Source of the DNA: Perkinsus olseni
Lineage: Eukaryota; Perkinsozoa; Perkinsida; Perkinsidae
Direction: 5' to 3'
DNA length: 64,000 bases
Assembly: GCA_013115135.1 (NCBI GenBank)
Contig: JABANP010000214.1
Location: 1 to 64,000, forward strand
Shown: one piece after another, positions 20,701-33,200 of the stretch
How positions within the stretch are numbered: position 1 is the first letter of the stretch
Layout of the letters: the number at the start of each line of letters is the position of its first letter
The notes under the pieces: model-generated
Database searches by the model: none
Told to the model about the DNA's origin: nothing
The model's input: only the letters and a program-made list of their open reading frames with translations
Position numbers and translations under genes: made by a program

Positions 20701-21237
20701 GCAGACGAGCCTGAAGGCACTGATTCTATCGAGGATGAGACGAACGCGGTCAAGGAAGGCGCAGTCCCAGAGCCTGATAAGAGAAGTAAAGACTATGCGA
20801 GCTCAGCTAGCACTGTAGATGGTCAAGTGTCTGCGTTTGAAGCATCAGATGGAGGGGCGAGTCTGCCGGAGACCGACGCTAATCATAACTCGAGCGAGGT
20901 GGTGTCTGCCGCTACGGACGGTTCGTGTTCGGATGATACAGCGACCGATTTGTCGGCAGAGAGTGCTTCTGATGCAACCCCACGAGCTAGTGCAGAAGTC
21001 GCTGGTGAATGTCCGGCGGTACGAGAGCCTCACAGTTCGCCATCTATCCTACCTCTGCTTGTAACATACAGACCACTTTTTCTTCCTACCGTTTTGAGTT
21101 ACTCGACTACACCGTTTGCTGTTCCTACCATGATTGAATCGAGCACCATCTCGGAACCCTCTCCGGGGCCTGCTGCCGCTTCAAGTGCTGAACACTTCAG
21201 TGCAGCGTCCAGAGATGACAGTACATTTGACTGTTAG
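17701..21237 (+). CDS. Mitochondrially targeted helical-repeat protein with long acidic C-terminal region
   Basis: The ATG at 17701 opens an Arg/Ala-rich presequence (MLRRAAPVLRRHVVHVRPAV) typical of mitochondrial import, up to a GTAAGT donor after KMAG. Short exons then encode one membrane segment (QLAAGLVGFSLFALWMNKD, near 18420-18475) and a chain of related amphipathic helices: VRETISNKDLQDAA, TVRKMLEQILADESL, DEIGDLMAKVIRL, QEVAIRVAQGVINDP, LTEVAADQ. The spacing suggests repeats of about 35-40 residues. The last exon (about 19315-21237) gives some 640 residues rich in Glu, Asp, Ala and Pro with a basic island at 19917-20060 (RKYRERARQAKDSLMARWRL). A long gap between exon 1 and the membrane exon may hide an exon. 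No family was recognised; an inner-membrane-anchored scaffold is a guess. Confidence 0.6.
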
Positions 21238-22478
21238 TATGTATTGTGTATTATGGGATTTGTTTCTGCTCCTAGAACGTGACTTGTGCGTGTCACATAA
21301 TGAGGCGGGTTTCTCTGACGCCGATTCAGTCTCGCCTTTCACTCACCGCGTCGGAAGTTGCACCGAGGCAAAGGGCTCAACGAGGAAGAGGATTATGTGT
21401 AATCTAGGCGATTTGTGGGCAAGTCTCTAACCTTTCCTTCTTCAACGCATTCGGCAATTAATCAACGGGTCAGTCACGTTGAACCACATCAGCACCATTT
21501 CGACGGGTGATGACACTGGGCACGAGCCGCCAAAGACTGCCAACCCTCCGATCAGGGGTCAGATGCGTCATAGTGACGGGGGAACATGAAGTCAGCTGGC
21601 AAGTGCGTGACTGTCCCTTGACTCTGATGGCGTGAAATATCAGCAGATCAAAATGACCCCGGCCCGATTCGAACGGACAACCTTCTGATCTGGAGTCAGA
21701 TGCGCTACCGTTGCGCCACAGGGCCAAGCTGAAGATATTAGGTCGGTGCTCGGCGCGCTGGAGTAAACCTCTCATCACAGTAGATCGTCTCCCTAATCAA
21801 CATACATCGGAGCGGGCGGCTGCGTCAGCTCCTCAGGGTGCGAGTTAGAGTGCACCATATCATGCGCCCCTGTGATGTGAGACACGTCACGTCACCCGCA
21901 GGGTAGGCCGTCATATATTGTTCATCGCATCTTGAGTATACCGTTTTATGTCACGTTTTCTAAGTAGAAGTTTCCGGGCCGCGGGGGATGCCAACGACGG
22001 CTCTCGAAGATCAGAGTTCCTGCGCCGAGGCCTTGGACCCGAATCGCTAGAACTGAGTCTACCCTCATGAATCGTCACTTCGACGCATGCCGACGCGTTT
22101 CCTCGTAGCTCAGCTAAAACTGTCTTCTTCCGCAAACGTAAAGGCAGCAACCAAACCTATCACTCAAACGGCCAAGCTACTTGGCTATCGTAGTTATAAC
22201 GGTGTACCATGCAGGGTACAACGGCAGCGTACAGGGACTTCCAATAACTTCATGAACGTTCTGCCCGAGCTCGGGGGTTTTGCGCAATCTACAATATGTT
22301 ACGATCGAGGTGCTTGAGGACAAACACTGGCCGCCCGATTTGGCCTCTCATTCGCAGCAACACTTGTTTGCGCGGCACAGGGGCAACCAGAGCAGCACCC
22401 CGACGGTTCGAGCAGTCCTGACAGATACCAAGTCCGGGTTATGTTAGTTCCTTTCCGATACCCTCCTATTTGCAATCG
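21238..22478. other. Intergenic region carrying tRNA-Trp and one weak minus-strand frame
   Basis: Apart from the tRNA at 21654-21725 the stretch has little coding signal. A minus-strand frame at 21911-22150 ends in KRDIKRYTQDAMNNI and looks protein-like. It lacks a start and a partner exon, so it is left uncalled. Confidence 0.35.
21654..21725 (-). tRNA. tRNA-Trp (anticodon CCA)
   Basis: The minus strand folds as a 72-nt cloverleaf. The acceptor GGCCCTG pairs with CGGGGTC, the D arm is GGCGCAACGGTAGC, and the anticodon arm TCTGA-CTCCAGA-TCAGA has CCA in the loop. The T arm is GTCCG-TTCGAAT-CGGGC, and the discriminator is A. There is no intron. A short T run lies just after the 3' end (CATTTTG), suitable for Pol III termination. 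Confidence 0.93.
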
Positions 22479-24117
22479 ATGTTTCTTCGCGCGTACGTCG
22501 CCCTGACTGTACTCGGGACATCCTCTCTGTCTCTGAAAGGGTAGGCTGGCTGAACGAGCACCGCGTGCCTCTCTCTCTACTTCCTCTGCTGAGGAAATCA
22601 TCGAAAGGCTCGTGTCGAGCTCTGCCTTCACGTGCCCATGCGCCTCTTGAATCAGGTATAGGTCCAACCTAGCGGTGCTGTCCCTCATCCATCTCGACTT
22701 TGCTCACGTATCGAGTAGTATCAGCCCACTGACCGACCCGGCGGTCACTGCCGGTCTACAAGGGGCGCACAACTACCGAGTCCAGAGTGGGAATGAATCC
22801 CTCGGCGTCTGGCTCGTAAGACTCCTCTTTCTTCGGGGTAGCATTGCACTCCGTCAGATACCCGCCAATAACGCCACCAAACCGGCCGATCGAGCCGTCA
22901 TGTACGGCATGCTTTCGCGTCCACCGCACATGCCCGTTTTCAGATACTTCCATGGCAAGGGTGGCAACCGAGGTCGAGGCCGTCGCATCAAGCTGTACAA
23001 GATGCTCGCCAACAGGCTCAATGCTACCGTAGTTGTCTTCGACTTGAGAGGGTGATGTCCTCGCTCGACTGGTCCTCTGGAATAGTGCTGTCGCCGTGTA
23101 GGTATGGCGACTCGACAGGAACCCCCTGGACAAGTGGGGTTCTTGAGGACATCCGGACGATAGTGGATTGGACTGGGAAGATGCTCGGCAATCATTCAGT
23201 AGGTCAATTGAAAGCACTTCTCCGTTCCCTCGCTCATGAGCGACCACAACGGCATCCGGGTTCTCCACAGTTACCCGTGTACATGTACGGCCATTCGCTG
23301 GGAGGCCCACAGGCGCTGTACGCGGCACGGTATATGGTGAAGACAGGACGACGGGTTGGGCTCTCAGCACTTCATCGCAGGATGTCTGTTAGTAGGTGCC
23401 TGGCTGTATTCTAGAGTCTACCTTCGTAGAGTTCATACGAGCGGCCGCTCAATTCCCAATGACACTGCCTCTGTGGTTCTTGCCTGTGAAAACTCGGGTT
23501 CGGCTCCTGAGACCGGTGATTGAGTAGGTATGGTCCAGCAACATGAACCCAATACAGAACTTAGCGCTTTGTAGCGTATTACGGCCCCCATTATCCAGGA
23601 CCTGTCGCCGGCCTCCTTCCCTCTGTCAACCCTCAGGGCTATCGAGGGCAGCTAGATCCCCCACGCGAATCATGGGAGTTTTATGATGTTGGCTTTCTTC
23701 TCGGTCAGACCCGCGATAGAGGACCCGACCCATTTCAATTATCACACGGGAGAACAGCTACTACTTCTACGTCGCGAGGCTCCCAGGATACCGATCATCA
23801 ACTTTCATGGTAGGCGAGAGATCACGCTCTCTATGACTGGTGCCCCTCGGTTTACTTGCAAGTACGAGAAGGAAGACCCATCGATGAATCTTGCCTTCGC
23901 GGTTGATGAGCTCCGTGACTCAGGTTTATCTGACTGGCTAGTATCCCCGAAGAACGCCCGAGATCTGCAAAGGCTGGTTGAAGGTGTCAACTACACGACT
24001 GTGCTCATCAAGGGCGGTGGTCATAATGACCTGCGCACAGGCCCTCGTCAGGACCAGATGGTAGCCGCCCTGCGGGGTTGGTTCCCGGAGACCGAGCGCT
24101 TCTTCGCCCTCAATTGA
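22479..24117 (+). CDS. ABHD12-like alpha/beta serine hydrolase, copy 3
   Basis: The ATG at 22479 opens a hydrophobic leader (MFLRAYVALTVLGTSSLSL). After a long first intron the protein reads SLIHLDFAHV, AHNYRVQSGNESLGVWL, FRYFHGKGGNRGRG, VVVFDLRG joined to YGDSTGTPWTSG, the nucleophile elbow VYMYGHSLGGPQALYAAR, GCILESTFVEF, INFHG joined to LSDWLVSP (acid), and IKGGGHNDL (histidine), ending FFALN. All inner exons are open, so this copy appears intact. Intron sites match copies 1 and 2 in position and phase; the intron before the acid-loop exon group (about 23526-23705) is the longest. It is much closer to copy 2 than to copy 1. Membrane-anchored lipase activity is inferred from the family; the substrate is unknown. 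Confidence 0.78.
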
Positions 24118-24270
24118 CGAATGTGCCATCAGGAATTCCCTTTTCCCCATTCCTGCTATTCCCTCACCCTATGAGCTTCCTGCTTTAACGCAAGTAGAGG
24201 ACATAGAGTACAGTACAGTTATATCACGAACAGGCTTTGGAAGTTCAGTTCGCTCGGGAGGCTCACGTTT

Positions 24271-27200
24271 TTATGAGAAAGAAAGCTGTTTCGAACGACC
24301 GGAGGTGTAGTTGAGTTCACATATGCAGTTGGAGGGATGGCAGTGGACCGGACGAGCGTGGACCGGAAGGGGGGTACTGAGACTTTGGTCGTTGAGCTCT
24401 TTCGGAATGTTCTTCGATTGTTCCGATACTCCCGAGTACTCCAAGCTGCCCCCGAGCAAGGTGTATCTCCCATAAGGGAAGAGCTGATCTGAGTATTCAA
24501 TCTTAAGTGAACCAAGCGGTATGATCTGATAGTGAGCGGTATCACTATTACAAAGACTCCGACGAAGTTCATCATGGATGGGCTCCGACTCGATCCGTGA
24601 AAATTCCCGCGGGCTGACCCTAGTAGTGGAGACGTCGAACGCAATAGACCGCTGATGCTGAACAACAGTTGGTGAATCGGGGACTTGGATCATGTTCACT
24701 ATGCTATAATGAAGGTCATGCATATGACTAAAACCAACACCTTTATTGATGAAAAAGCATCTGCAGTAACTTCTGCAGCGCTGGTCCCGGAACCTGAGCG
24801 CGACCGTGCGATATAGCCGGTCTGCCGCTTGCAACTCCTACCGTCAAGGGTCGGGTCACCAAGGCTGAAGCCGTGGAGGGGGAATGTCATGAGGACTCCT
24901 GAAGATGGCCTGAGGCAGCAGCCACAGTGAGGGCACGGCCTTGGAGTCGGTGAACCCGTACGCTGCGGTGCAGTTGCCTGCTGGCCTGCAGAAGGTCAAA
25001 TGGTAGAAGTTGAATCCTGGCGCGTCCGGCTGTGAATCCGGCAGAGTGACGGGAACTGAGATGGTAGGACATCCTTTGCTGCTTGATCATGCCACGCGAC
25101 TCACTATTGATGGAATGCTGCCCCACTTGAAGACGCTGGGCTCCTTCTTTGACATACAACACTACTGCATTCTCGCCGTCCAGGTCGACTTTCTGGATAG
25201 CCTGAAAGTGGCGCATCGCCTCTGACTGAGGCAAGTGCTCTCAAGACGGTACCTCGCGAAGCTCGCTACTGATCTGAACGCCGAACCACGTCCCTGAGTT
25301 CTCTCGTTGGACGACGTTATGGACAACTCCTGCGGGATATCTGACATAGAAGGGAGTAAGGGCATTGTAAGACAGAGCATGCTCATCATAAGCTCACTCG
25401 ATACGAATCCTGTGCACACCGCTGTCTGCTGGGAACTCCTTGGTGACATTGAACACCAGCGTCACGCGGTAGTCCACGATTTCCTGAGGAACACTGGTCG
25501 CCGAGCCTGCCTCTATCCCCGAGCCAACCTGGGGCAGGGATCCGCTGCTGAGAGCCGGCGTCGGGGTTGGAAGGGTCGCATCTTCGGGCTCGGTAGATGA
25601 CACGGTATCGCGCACGAATAAAACCCGATAAGACGCCGTTATTGGAGTTCCGTACTCCACCTTGAAACCTGAGAATGGTGGCCCTACGGAAATGAAGGCC
25701 AGCGGCAAGCTTACTGGGGATGGTCATGGCAGCATCCTGAACGTGACCGTGCTGGTCCACTATGATGATCGTCAAGTTGTTGGGCTCGGCCGTCACTTGC
25801 GGGGTGTTGACCAGCCATGAGAGGCCGTAATCTGAAGCGTCCTGGTTGATCGACTGAGCTGACGAATTGAGCTCACCCCTGGGAGGGAGGAGGTCGTTCA
25901 GACGAAGCTCTGCAACCACCGTCCCGCTCCCTTCCGGTCGGGTGATGCTGCACCTGAGGGCGGCGAGTCACGGCAATCGGGCAAAAACCAGGTCCATGAA
26001 GCTGACCTATCGGTGCTGCTCGCAGACACTGGAAGATAGAAGACTTTAAGAGTGTCGCAGTATACAGTGAAGGTGTCCGGCAAGATGACTCGCACGTGGC
26101 CGGCCGACATATCGAACCTGATAGAAGGAATCTGGAACGCCGCTGGATCTGCCCGACGAGAGCTTACGTTTGCTTGGTCGTAAATCCGACGGCCATGAGG
26201 AGTCTGATATCATCGTGCTGCTCGCTCGGTATGGAGGCGTATAATATACGCGCATCTTCCATTTGCCTGCCAACCAAAATGCATGGACACGGGTAGGCCT
26301 TTGGGTAGGGATCCTCACCTGACTTCGAAGCCTTCATGTTCAGACCAACCCACTTCCATGTGATCTGCTGGGCTGTAGGTGAAGTCCACGACAGAGCCTA
26401 AGGACAGGGGAGTACAGCAGGCCTTTCCTTGATAGACAGAACTTACTCAGAGTGGGCGATGGATTGTCTTTAAACTGGATAGCTCGGATGTACCTGTCCA
26501 AGACGAGCTGCTGTGGACACTCTCGCACGACTGGACATACCACTGGATAGAGCTTGGACTCCTCGGTGGGGTCTTCACTGAGACCTTGAGGCTGGATGGT
26601 GACGACTGGAGCCCTCCCCGCCGAGCGAGGAGAACTGCAACCTGCCATGGGGCGCTCAGTCGGACCATTAGCCAATCTCGAGGGCCGTGAGGGGTGTCCC
26701 GAAGAACTCCGAGGGCCGGTTGTTGCTGCACACCTGCCGTTGGCTTCCGTCAGCAAGGTCCAATGTTGTTATTCGGCAGCCTTGGATGTCGGTCCCTCTG
26801 TATTCATGCAGGCAGTCTGGGCTCCCGAAGGTGAAGTCAGGCGGCGCGACGAGGTAGAGAACGTCGGGACTCGTCCCTTGAGGGTCCAGTACCAGGGACA
26901 CCTGGGAGCACCCCATCACCCTCTGCAAGGGCCAGCCGAACCCACTTGAATGTCTGCTCCGGGAGGATGCTGCCGAGGGCACGCCAAGCAGGACGCCGGC
27001 AGAACCTCGAAGTCCAACTGGGCAACCATGTCGAACCACGAATTGTCCGCGGTCTCCGGCTCCTCAGGCGAGCGCATGAATCTGAAGGGCGCAGCGGCTA
27101 TGCAGATGAACATCAGGGATGCGCTACCGGTCATTAGTATTCGTCGGCAGACGGGTTGCAGTGGAAGCCTCCTCGTCGTCCGGCAATCTCGTTTCCAACA

Positions 27201-30200
27201 GCCACTTGGAGTCGATCGTCATCTTAGCGAGACCTGAGAGGAGCAGCGGACATCAGAGCCTTCCCCTACTGTGGCAAAGGCCTCACTCTCGGGCGGAAGT
27301 GTCACTAACTGCTTAGCCGTGAGAGCGAAGAGTTCGGGGTGAATTCGCCGGGGATCCACAGGAGTATGGACCTGATAAGGAAACGTCGTTGGCGAGGAGG
27401 AGTGATGAGCCGGCCAAAGCACCTTCACTGAGATCGTGTAGAGATGCCCTGCTTCCAATGGCTCCGTCAGCGTGCACCAAAGCGAGTCATCCGAAGCCGT
27501 CAAATTGGAAACCTATCGAAGGAACCGTGGGTGATCTATCAGTCGATGAGGTGCTGTCCACCTCAATGGGACGATTGTTGACTTCGTCGAGGACGGCGAA
27601 ACCCTCACTAAGTACAGCATAGGACTTGGCGTTGATGTAGAGAACTTCTCCCGGCATGAGCGGTCCTGAAGGAATGAGATGAGGTACTTCTCGAGGGCCA
27701 CAGCTTCAACCAACCTCGTCATGGTACTGCGGAGCACGGCAGTGGCCTCCACTGGGGCGTCTAGGAGTTGATAGCTGGACTCCAAACTGGGAGGAGACAG
27801 GATAGGCCAGCGGGTCGGCGTTGAAGGAAGACAGTAGGGTCGCCGTAGGGACCGTAAGGAGTCCTGAACGACAAGCTTATGCGTGTCAAAGGGGCGGCTC
27901 ATCGTAGCTGGAGGTCACCTGGCAGCTCGAAGCCGTCTTTGTAGGCCGACTTCTGGTCGCGCTTCTCGTCTACGAGATAGGTGGTGATGTCGAACTCAGT
28001 CTGGCCTCCTTCCTGGCCGAGTCGTACCTGTGGAGTTGGGCAGCTTTCCTCCCCGATGACTCCTCAGGACCCACCTTGCCGAGCCTAACTGTGCTCCTTT
28101 CCCCCGCTCTGATGACTACACGGAGACTCACTGTACTGCCGATGGCCTCGAGGATCTCATGCCCGCTAGACAATACTGTAGCCGCAGAGAAGTCGAAGCC
28201 TGGCGGTTGCCGTGCTGTTATGACCAGCTTGTCTGCTGCGGATACCGCAGTAAAAGATATCTGTCATCGAAGAGCTACAAAAGCACATGCCGCCATTTTG
28301 TCTTCGACAGAGTCCAGCCCCCAACAGGGATATGCGGATCCGAGCAATTGTCACCTCGATGTCTGATGCCCGAGTAGCAGCGAGCATCTCTCCAGTGAGC
28401 TCAACAGAGCAGTCCTCGAGCTGGGGCACCACAGTCCAAGATGCATGTACTGCAGTTGCTACGACGGAGACCTGAAGGAGGTATCCTCGAGTGGCTCCTC
28501 CGTCTGGCCTCATACCCCTTCGTTTTGAGACGATGGTCGGAAGTGACCGGCCTTCCAGTAGTTGCGTACCAGCGACGGCGTTTCAATAGGATTGATGGTC
28601 GTTATGGTGTACTCGATGGTCTGGAGGACACAAGGTAACCATAGAGGCACGCTAATGGTGTTGGGCTGCTCACATGGCCTGACGGGTAGGCTGTCGGCTC
28701 ATCCACAATAAGGTGCATCACTCTCCCGTCGCAAGTGGGCAGGGAGTTGGGTAAGTAACTGCAGAAAGTCGGGAGGTGGGACACGATCCGCCACAGACTA
28801 GCTTCGAGCTCGGGAGCGGAAGGAGCGGCGTTACAATGCTTACTTTCCTTGGTTTGTGATCCAAGTGAAGCCGTGACAGATTTCACCATTGCCGCCAAAA
28901 CTATATCCCTCAGGAGCTTCGATCAGGAGAATATCTCCCGTGTCCAGTCTAGCCGAGAACTTAACGCCGATGTACAGGGCGGGTATCTACAGGGTTCTCG
29001 AGTCGCAGGAGGCCTACTGTGGACAGCCTACCTCTGTCTTGCCGGCGACGATTGGAAGCTGCGTAGTCGGATCCGAGTTCCTCACCACGAATTCACTGAG
29101 CACATTGGTGACCGTGAAACCATGCATCGAGGTCTCGTCGAGGGCGCGGATATCGTCGGGTCCTCCCTGGCAGAATGCAATGACGACAGCAGCAGAAGCA
29201 GGCACCTACACGTCCAGAGCATTCCTGAAGCTCTGCAGGAGCCAGTCTCCCTTCGAAGTCTCGACCACGACGTCCGGGTTATAGACGAATACTGTCAGAC
29301 GATAACGCCGCTTGGCTAGGAGAGGTTTGTCATTGAGAAGGGTCATGGTCATCCTATGCAGCCTGGACGGGAGGAGGCCCACCGTGCGGCCTTATGATGG
29401 GCCGATGCAGCAACTTACTTAGCAAAGCTAGTTGCCGCCGTGTCCGGGTTAGGATCCGTTATCCGGCAGGAGAAGTCAGCAGACCTGCGGAGGCTACTTG
29501 ACGGTGCTGGAGACGGAGGCGAGGGTGACTACCGGAACACTGAGGCCGGTTGGGACTCCTCATCATCTCCTGCAAGCTCTTCCAGTTCCACTCCTTCACA
29601 CTCGTGACTGCGCGGTATATCAGTGCGTGTAACGAAGGTGAAGTCCGAGGGAGCTGTGAGCATGAGGACAGCCCCGCCGCCCAGGTCCGGACTGTCTCGA
29701 TCGACTCTGCTGTGGGTCGTGAAGGAGATCGTCACAGGATTTCTGACCAGCTCGAAGGGTATACCAAGCTGGGTTGCTTGTTCCTTCAGCCTGTTCTTCG
29801 CAACACTGACAGGCAGGACTTCTGCTGGGTGGAAGGACCAGAGGCTCGAAACCAGGGAAGGGTTCGCTGCTCTCTCCACCGAGCTCAATCGTCCACATAT
29901 TGTCCACAGGGTTAGTCAGGGGATTGCTGTGGATGCGCAGCCGGAAGACATAAAGATTCTCCTTCTCAAGGCCTGGCCCCACAATCATTCGAGCGACGTT
30001 TTGGCCTCCAGTACAGGATAGCATCTCGGCCGAGTCCGGCCATTCTGTATACTGTCGAGGCAGGGACTGACCAGCACCGAAGACCTTGTCCGGCCTGGTC
30101 TCCAAACCCACGAGGCAGTCCTCAGCGAAAACCAAAGAGAGAGGGCCGGTCACAGTGAGGATCGAATCAGCCGACGTTTTGTCGGTTGGCAGTCTAAACT

Positions 30201-33200
30201 GTAGGATGACATTATTTTCCTTTCCCGGCCGATCGTTCCTCCCACTGGCGGCCCTTTGCTCATCCGTAATAGGGGCTAGACTAGCCGCATCCATCTTCAC
30301 GCTCAGAGTATGCCCGGGGTAGTAGGTGGCCAAGTCCAGCGTTCGAGGTCCATCCGACGAATTGAATAGCCCACGGAAGCTCTCCAGTTTGAAGCAGGAA
30401 GACATACCGCAGTCCGAATCAGCGTCGGGCACTACGTCCCTGGACCTCGCTGGGGTTGGTGACTCTGAGTAGCTTGAAATGGTAAAGGTCGGGCTCGATA
30501 GGGGAAATTGTTGGCTGCAGCGTGACCGTCCGGGCAGTGGTGTTCCACATACACTCAACTCCGGGAGGCAACTCGGACCCTAGCTCCGCTGCCTCGGTGC
30601 TCGGCTCGGCCCCGCCAGAGTCGTCATCTGCGACCACCGACAGGTGCGGTAGAGTCCATTCATTCATACCACTGGGAATCGTTCCCTCAGCCACCAAACG
30701 CCTAGACTGGCTCGAGGTGGGCTCGAGTACGCAGGCAGAAGGCATTTCATAGCCCTCGGGAAAGTGATAACGAGGGCGTCCGAGAGGGGATGGATGCTGC
30801 TGGCGGTGCGTGCCGTGAAGGTGACCTCAACACGCTTACCCACGACAATGCTGCTGGAGGATACCTGAAGCACACCAGACAAATTCACAAGGAGCTGCAC
30901 TCGACGACTGGATTCTGGCCTTAACCCCTGATAGAGAGAACGCTGGTGAGAAATGCACTTCGCATTTCATATTGCGAGATAACGAGAAAGTGATCGTCGT
31001 GCGCGACTCGCACTCGCAACTGCTCTCGAAGCCTCTCCAACGATTTTCCCGGTGCTACTGCGCGTTGATGAACTAGCTTACTGTGAAGGCACCGAGTGAT
31101 GTTATCGTTCCAAGTTCCAGCATCGCCGCGTATGGTCGATCGGCCGCCTCCACCTGAGAAGGAAGCGTCATCGAGACCGACCGGCACCTCAGAGAGTTCC
31201 AACTCACCTCGTCGAAGCCGAACTCGATGAGAAGCTTCCTCGTTGAGCCCGGACGGGGGAAGGATGGCACCATAACGGGGGCTCGGAAGCCGTAGATGTG
31301 GGAGGAGTTGAAGAAGAGGCGCTGACTGCCCCAGGAGAGGACCTGAGGAAGCCAGTCACCGTCAAACTGCAGCCTTCCTATGCTCACGGATGATTGATTT
31401 GTTGGCAACGTCTGTGTGGGCCACTCGGCGGTGATGTTATTCAACTGGTGGTAGACAGATGGGTCGCCTCTGGTGCAGTTCCGGCAGGCAACGAAGTCTT
31501 CGTCGGATCGAAGGACCCACTGCCAGCCAGCAGGTAGCGAGGCTCGAAGGGTACCTCAGGAAGGAGGGCGATCGGTACCACAGGGATGAGTTTGCCAAGT
31601 ACTGGTAGTCGACCATGGCAATTGCCATAAGTGAATTTCAAGCATTGAGAGTTCCCTCCTCTGCCGATAAGGCACGGCCGAGCTGAGGCGAGCAGAGACG
31701 TGGAAGGTCCCTAAAAGATCATCGAAATTGAGTTTCCGTTGTGACAGCGGCAGCAGCCCCTACCGTCCCTCAGTGGTTGTTCCGGCGTTGTGAGCATATA
31801 CTGGTACAGCCTCCACGACCTCGCCAATGACTCTGGCATCAACGACACAGTACCTGGGGTGCCGTCGATGTATCTGAAGGGCAACAACACGCCATCATCC
31901 CCAACAACACGCCCGCGGCCCTACTGCCGCTTGTCATTGAGAGTCCATATGCGCCATGCGTCGTCATCGCCAGAAACGATACTGTCAATAATAGGATTCA
32001 CAATCCTCAGGCGGAAGCCGTATAGGGAGTCCTCCTTGAGCAGACGGCGAGTGTTTATGAGGGCTTGATGGTACCTACGTGGGCAGCGGTGCAGCCGATC
32101 CGAAGAAGCAAAGTCGCACCGTATGGCAGTTCCCGTAGCTCCGCTGTCTCCCTGCAGGTTCGGCCGGTCCTTAGCCTCGGCAAGGCCCTCACAGTTGAGT
32201 ACGGTAGGGAGAGGGAAGGCGGTGGCATCACCGCCGCTGACGTAGAACTCCTCCCCCAGATCCTGCACCAGGCATGCCTTGCCGAAATCGAAGTGTCTTG
32301 GGGCATTGACCAGTATATACCCATCCTGGCCAGCCGACTGCTCAGTGTGGAACCACACGCTAATCCAGTGTCGATGAACGGTGGTAGCGGTCGAGACCGA
32401 GAAGTCGTCAGGAACGATGATGGGCATGCTGAGCTTGCCTAGCACTGGCCGGCTGCCATAGAACAGCTCCGGCTCGGAAGACATGAAGACGCTGCCCTCG
32501 ACTTCGTACATGTTGCTGGCTTGAGAGTAATACCCGCGAGAGGCGATTCTGACCCGCCATCTGTTGGAGCTGCTGGCTTGCCCAAGGGGGACGGATGGGT
32601 TGTCTACTATGATCTTGGCCATAACACTGCTGCCACTATAGATGACGTCATAGCCCGACAGACCGAAGCTGCACTCGTTGGTCGAATCGAAGGACCACAT
32701 CTCGGGCTTCTCTACCGTGCCCCTGCCTTGAGGTACTCTCTGCTCGAACAGCAACAGATCATCCTCGACAGCGGCAGCCCCTCGACAGATGTACCCCTCT
32801 GGCAAGCTTAGAGTGAATTGTGCGCTGGTTGCAGCACCGCCACCAGCGAAGAGTGTCGCGCCAAGATTGAGCTTGACGTAAATGCTGTTGCCGGTGTCCG
32901 ATCGGAAGGGCTTCCGTGTCACCATCAGTGGCGAGGACCTGAGTGTACGACCTAAAGCGAACTGAGTGAAATCGGAGGCTTGCGGCCCACCTTTCCGACG
33001 GTGTATCCTGCATCAGGCTTCTTCCAGATGTAGTCCCCACTGGACATGATATAGGAGGGGCTCTGGTCTGCAGCCGTGGTGATCTGTGCCGCCAGTCTAT
33101 CCGGGAAGAAGCCACCCGTCGGCAACTGCAGGTTGTAGAGCTCTATCTTATGCGCTCGTCCGCCATGCAGTGAAGTCATCCCACTAGGGAAGCTGAGCCT

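Noticed and set aside
24900..31900. Many plus-strand frames of 60-150 codons opposite the giant gene
   Set aside because: They are mirror frames of minus-strand exons that carry the repeated module. None shows a domain or consistent splice sites.
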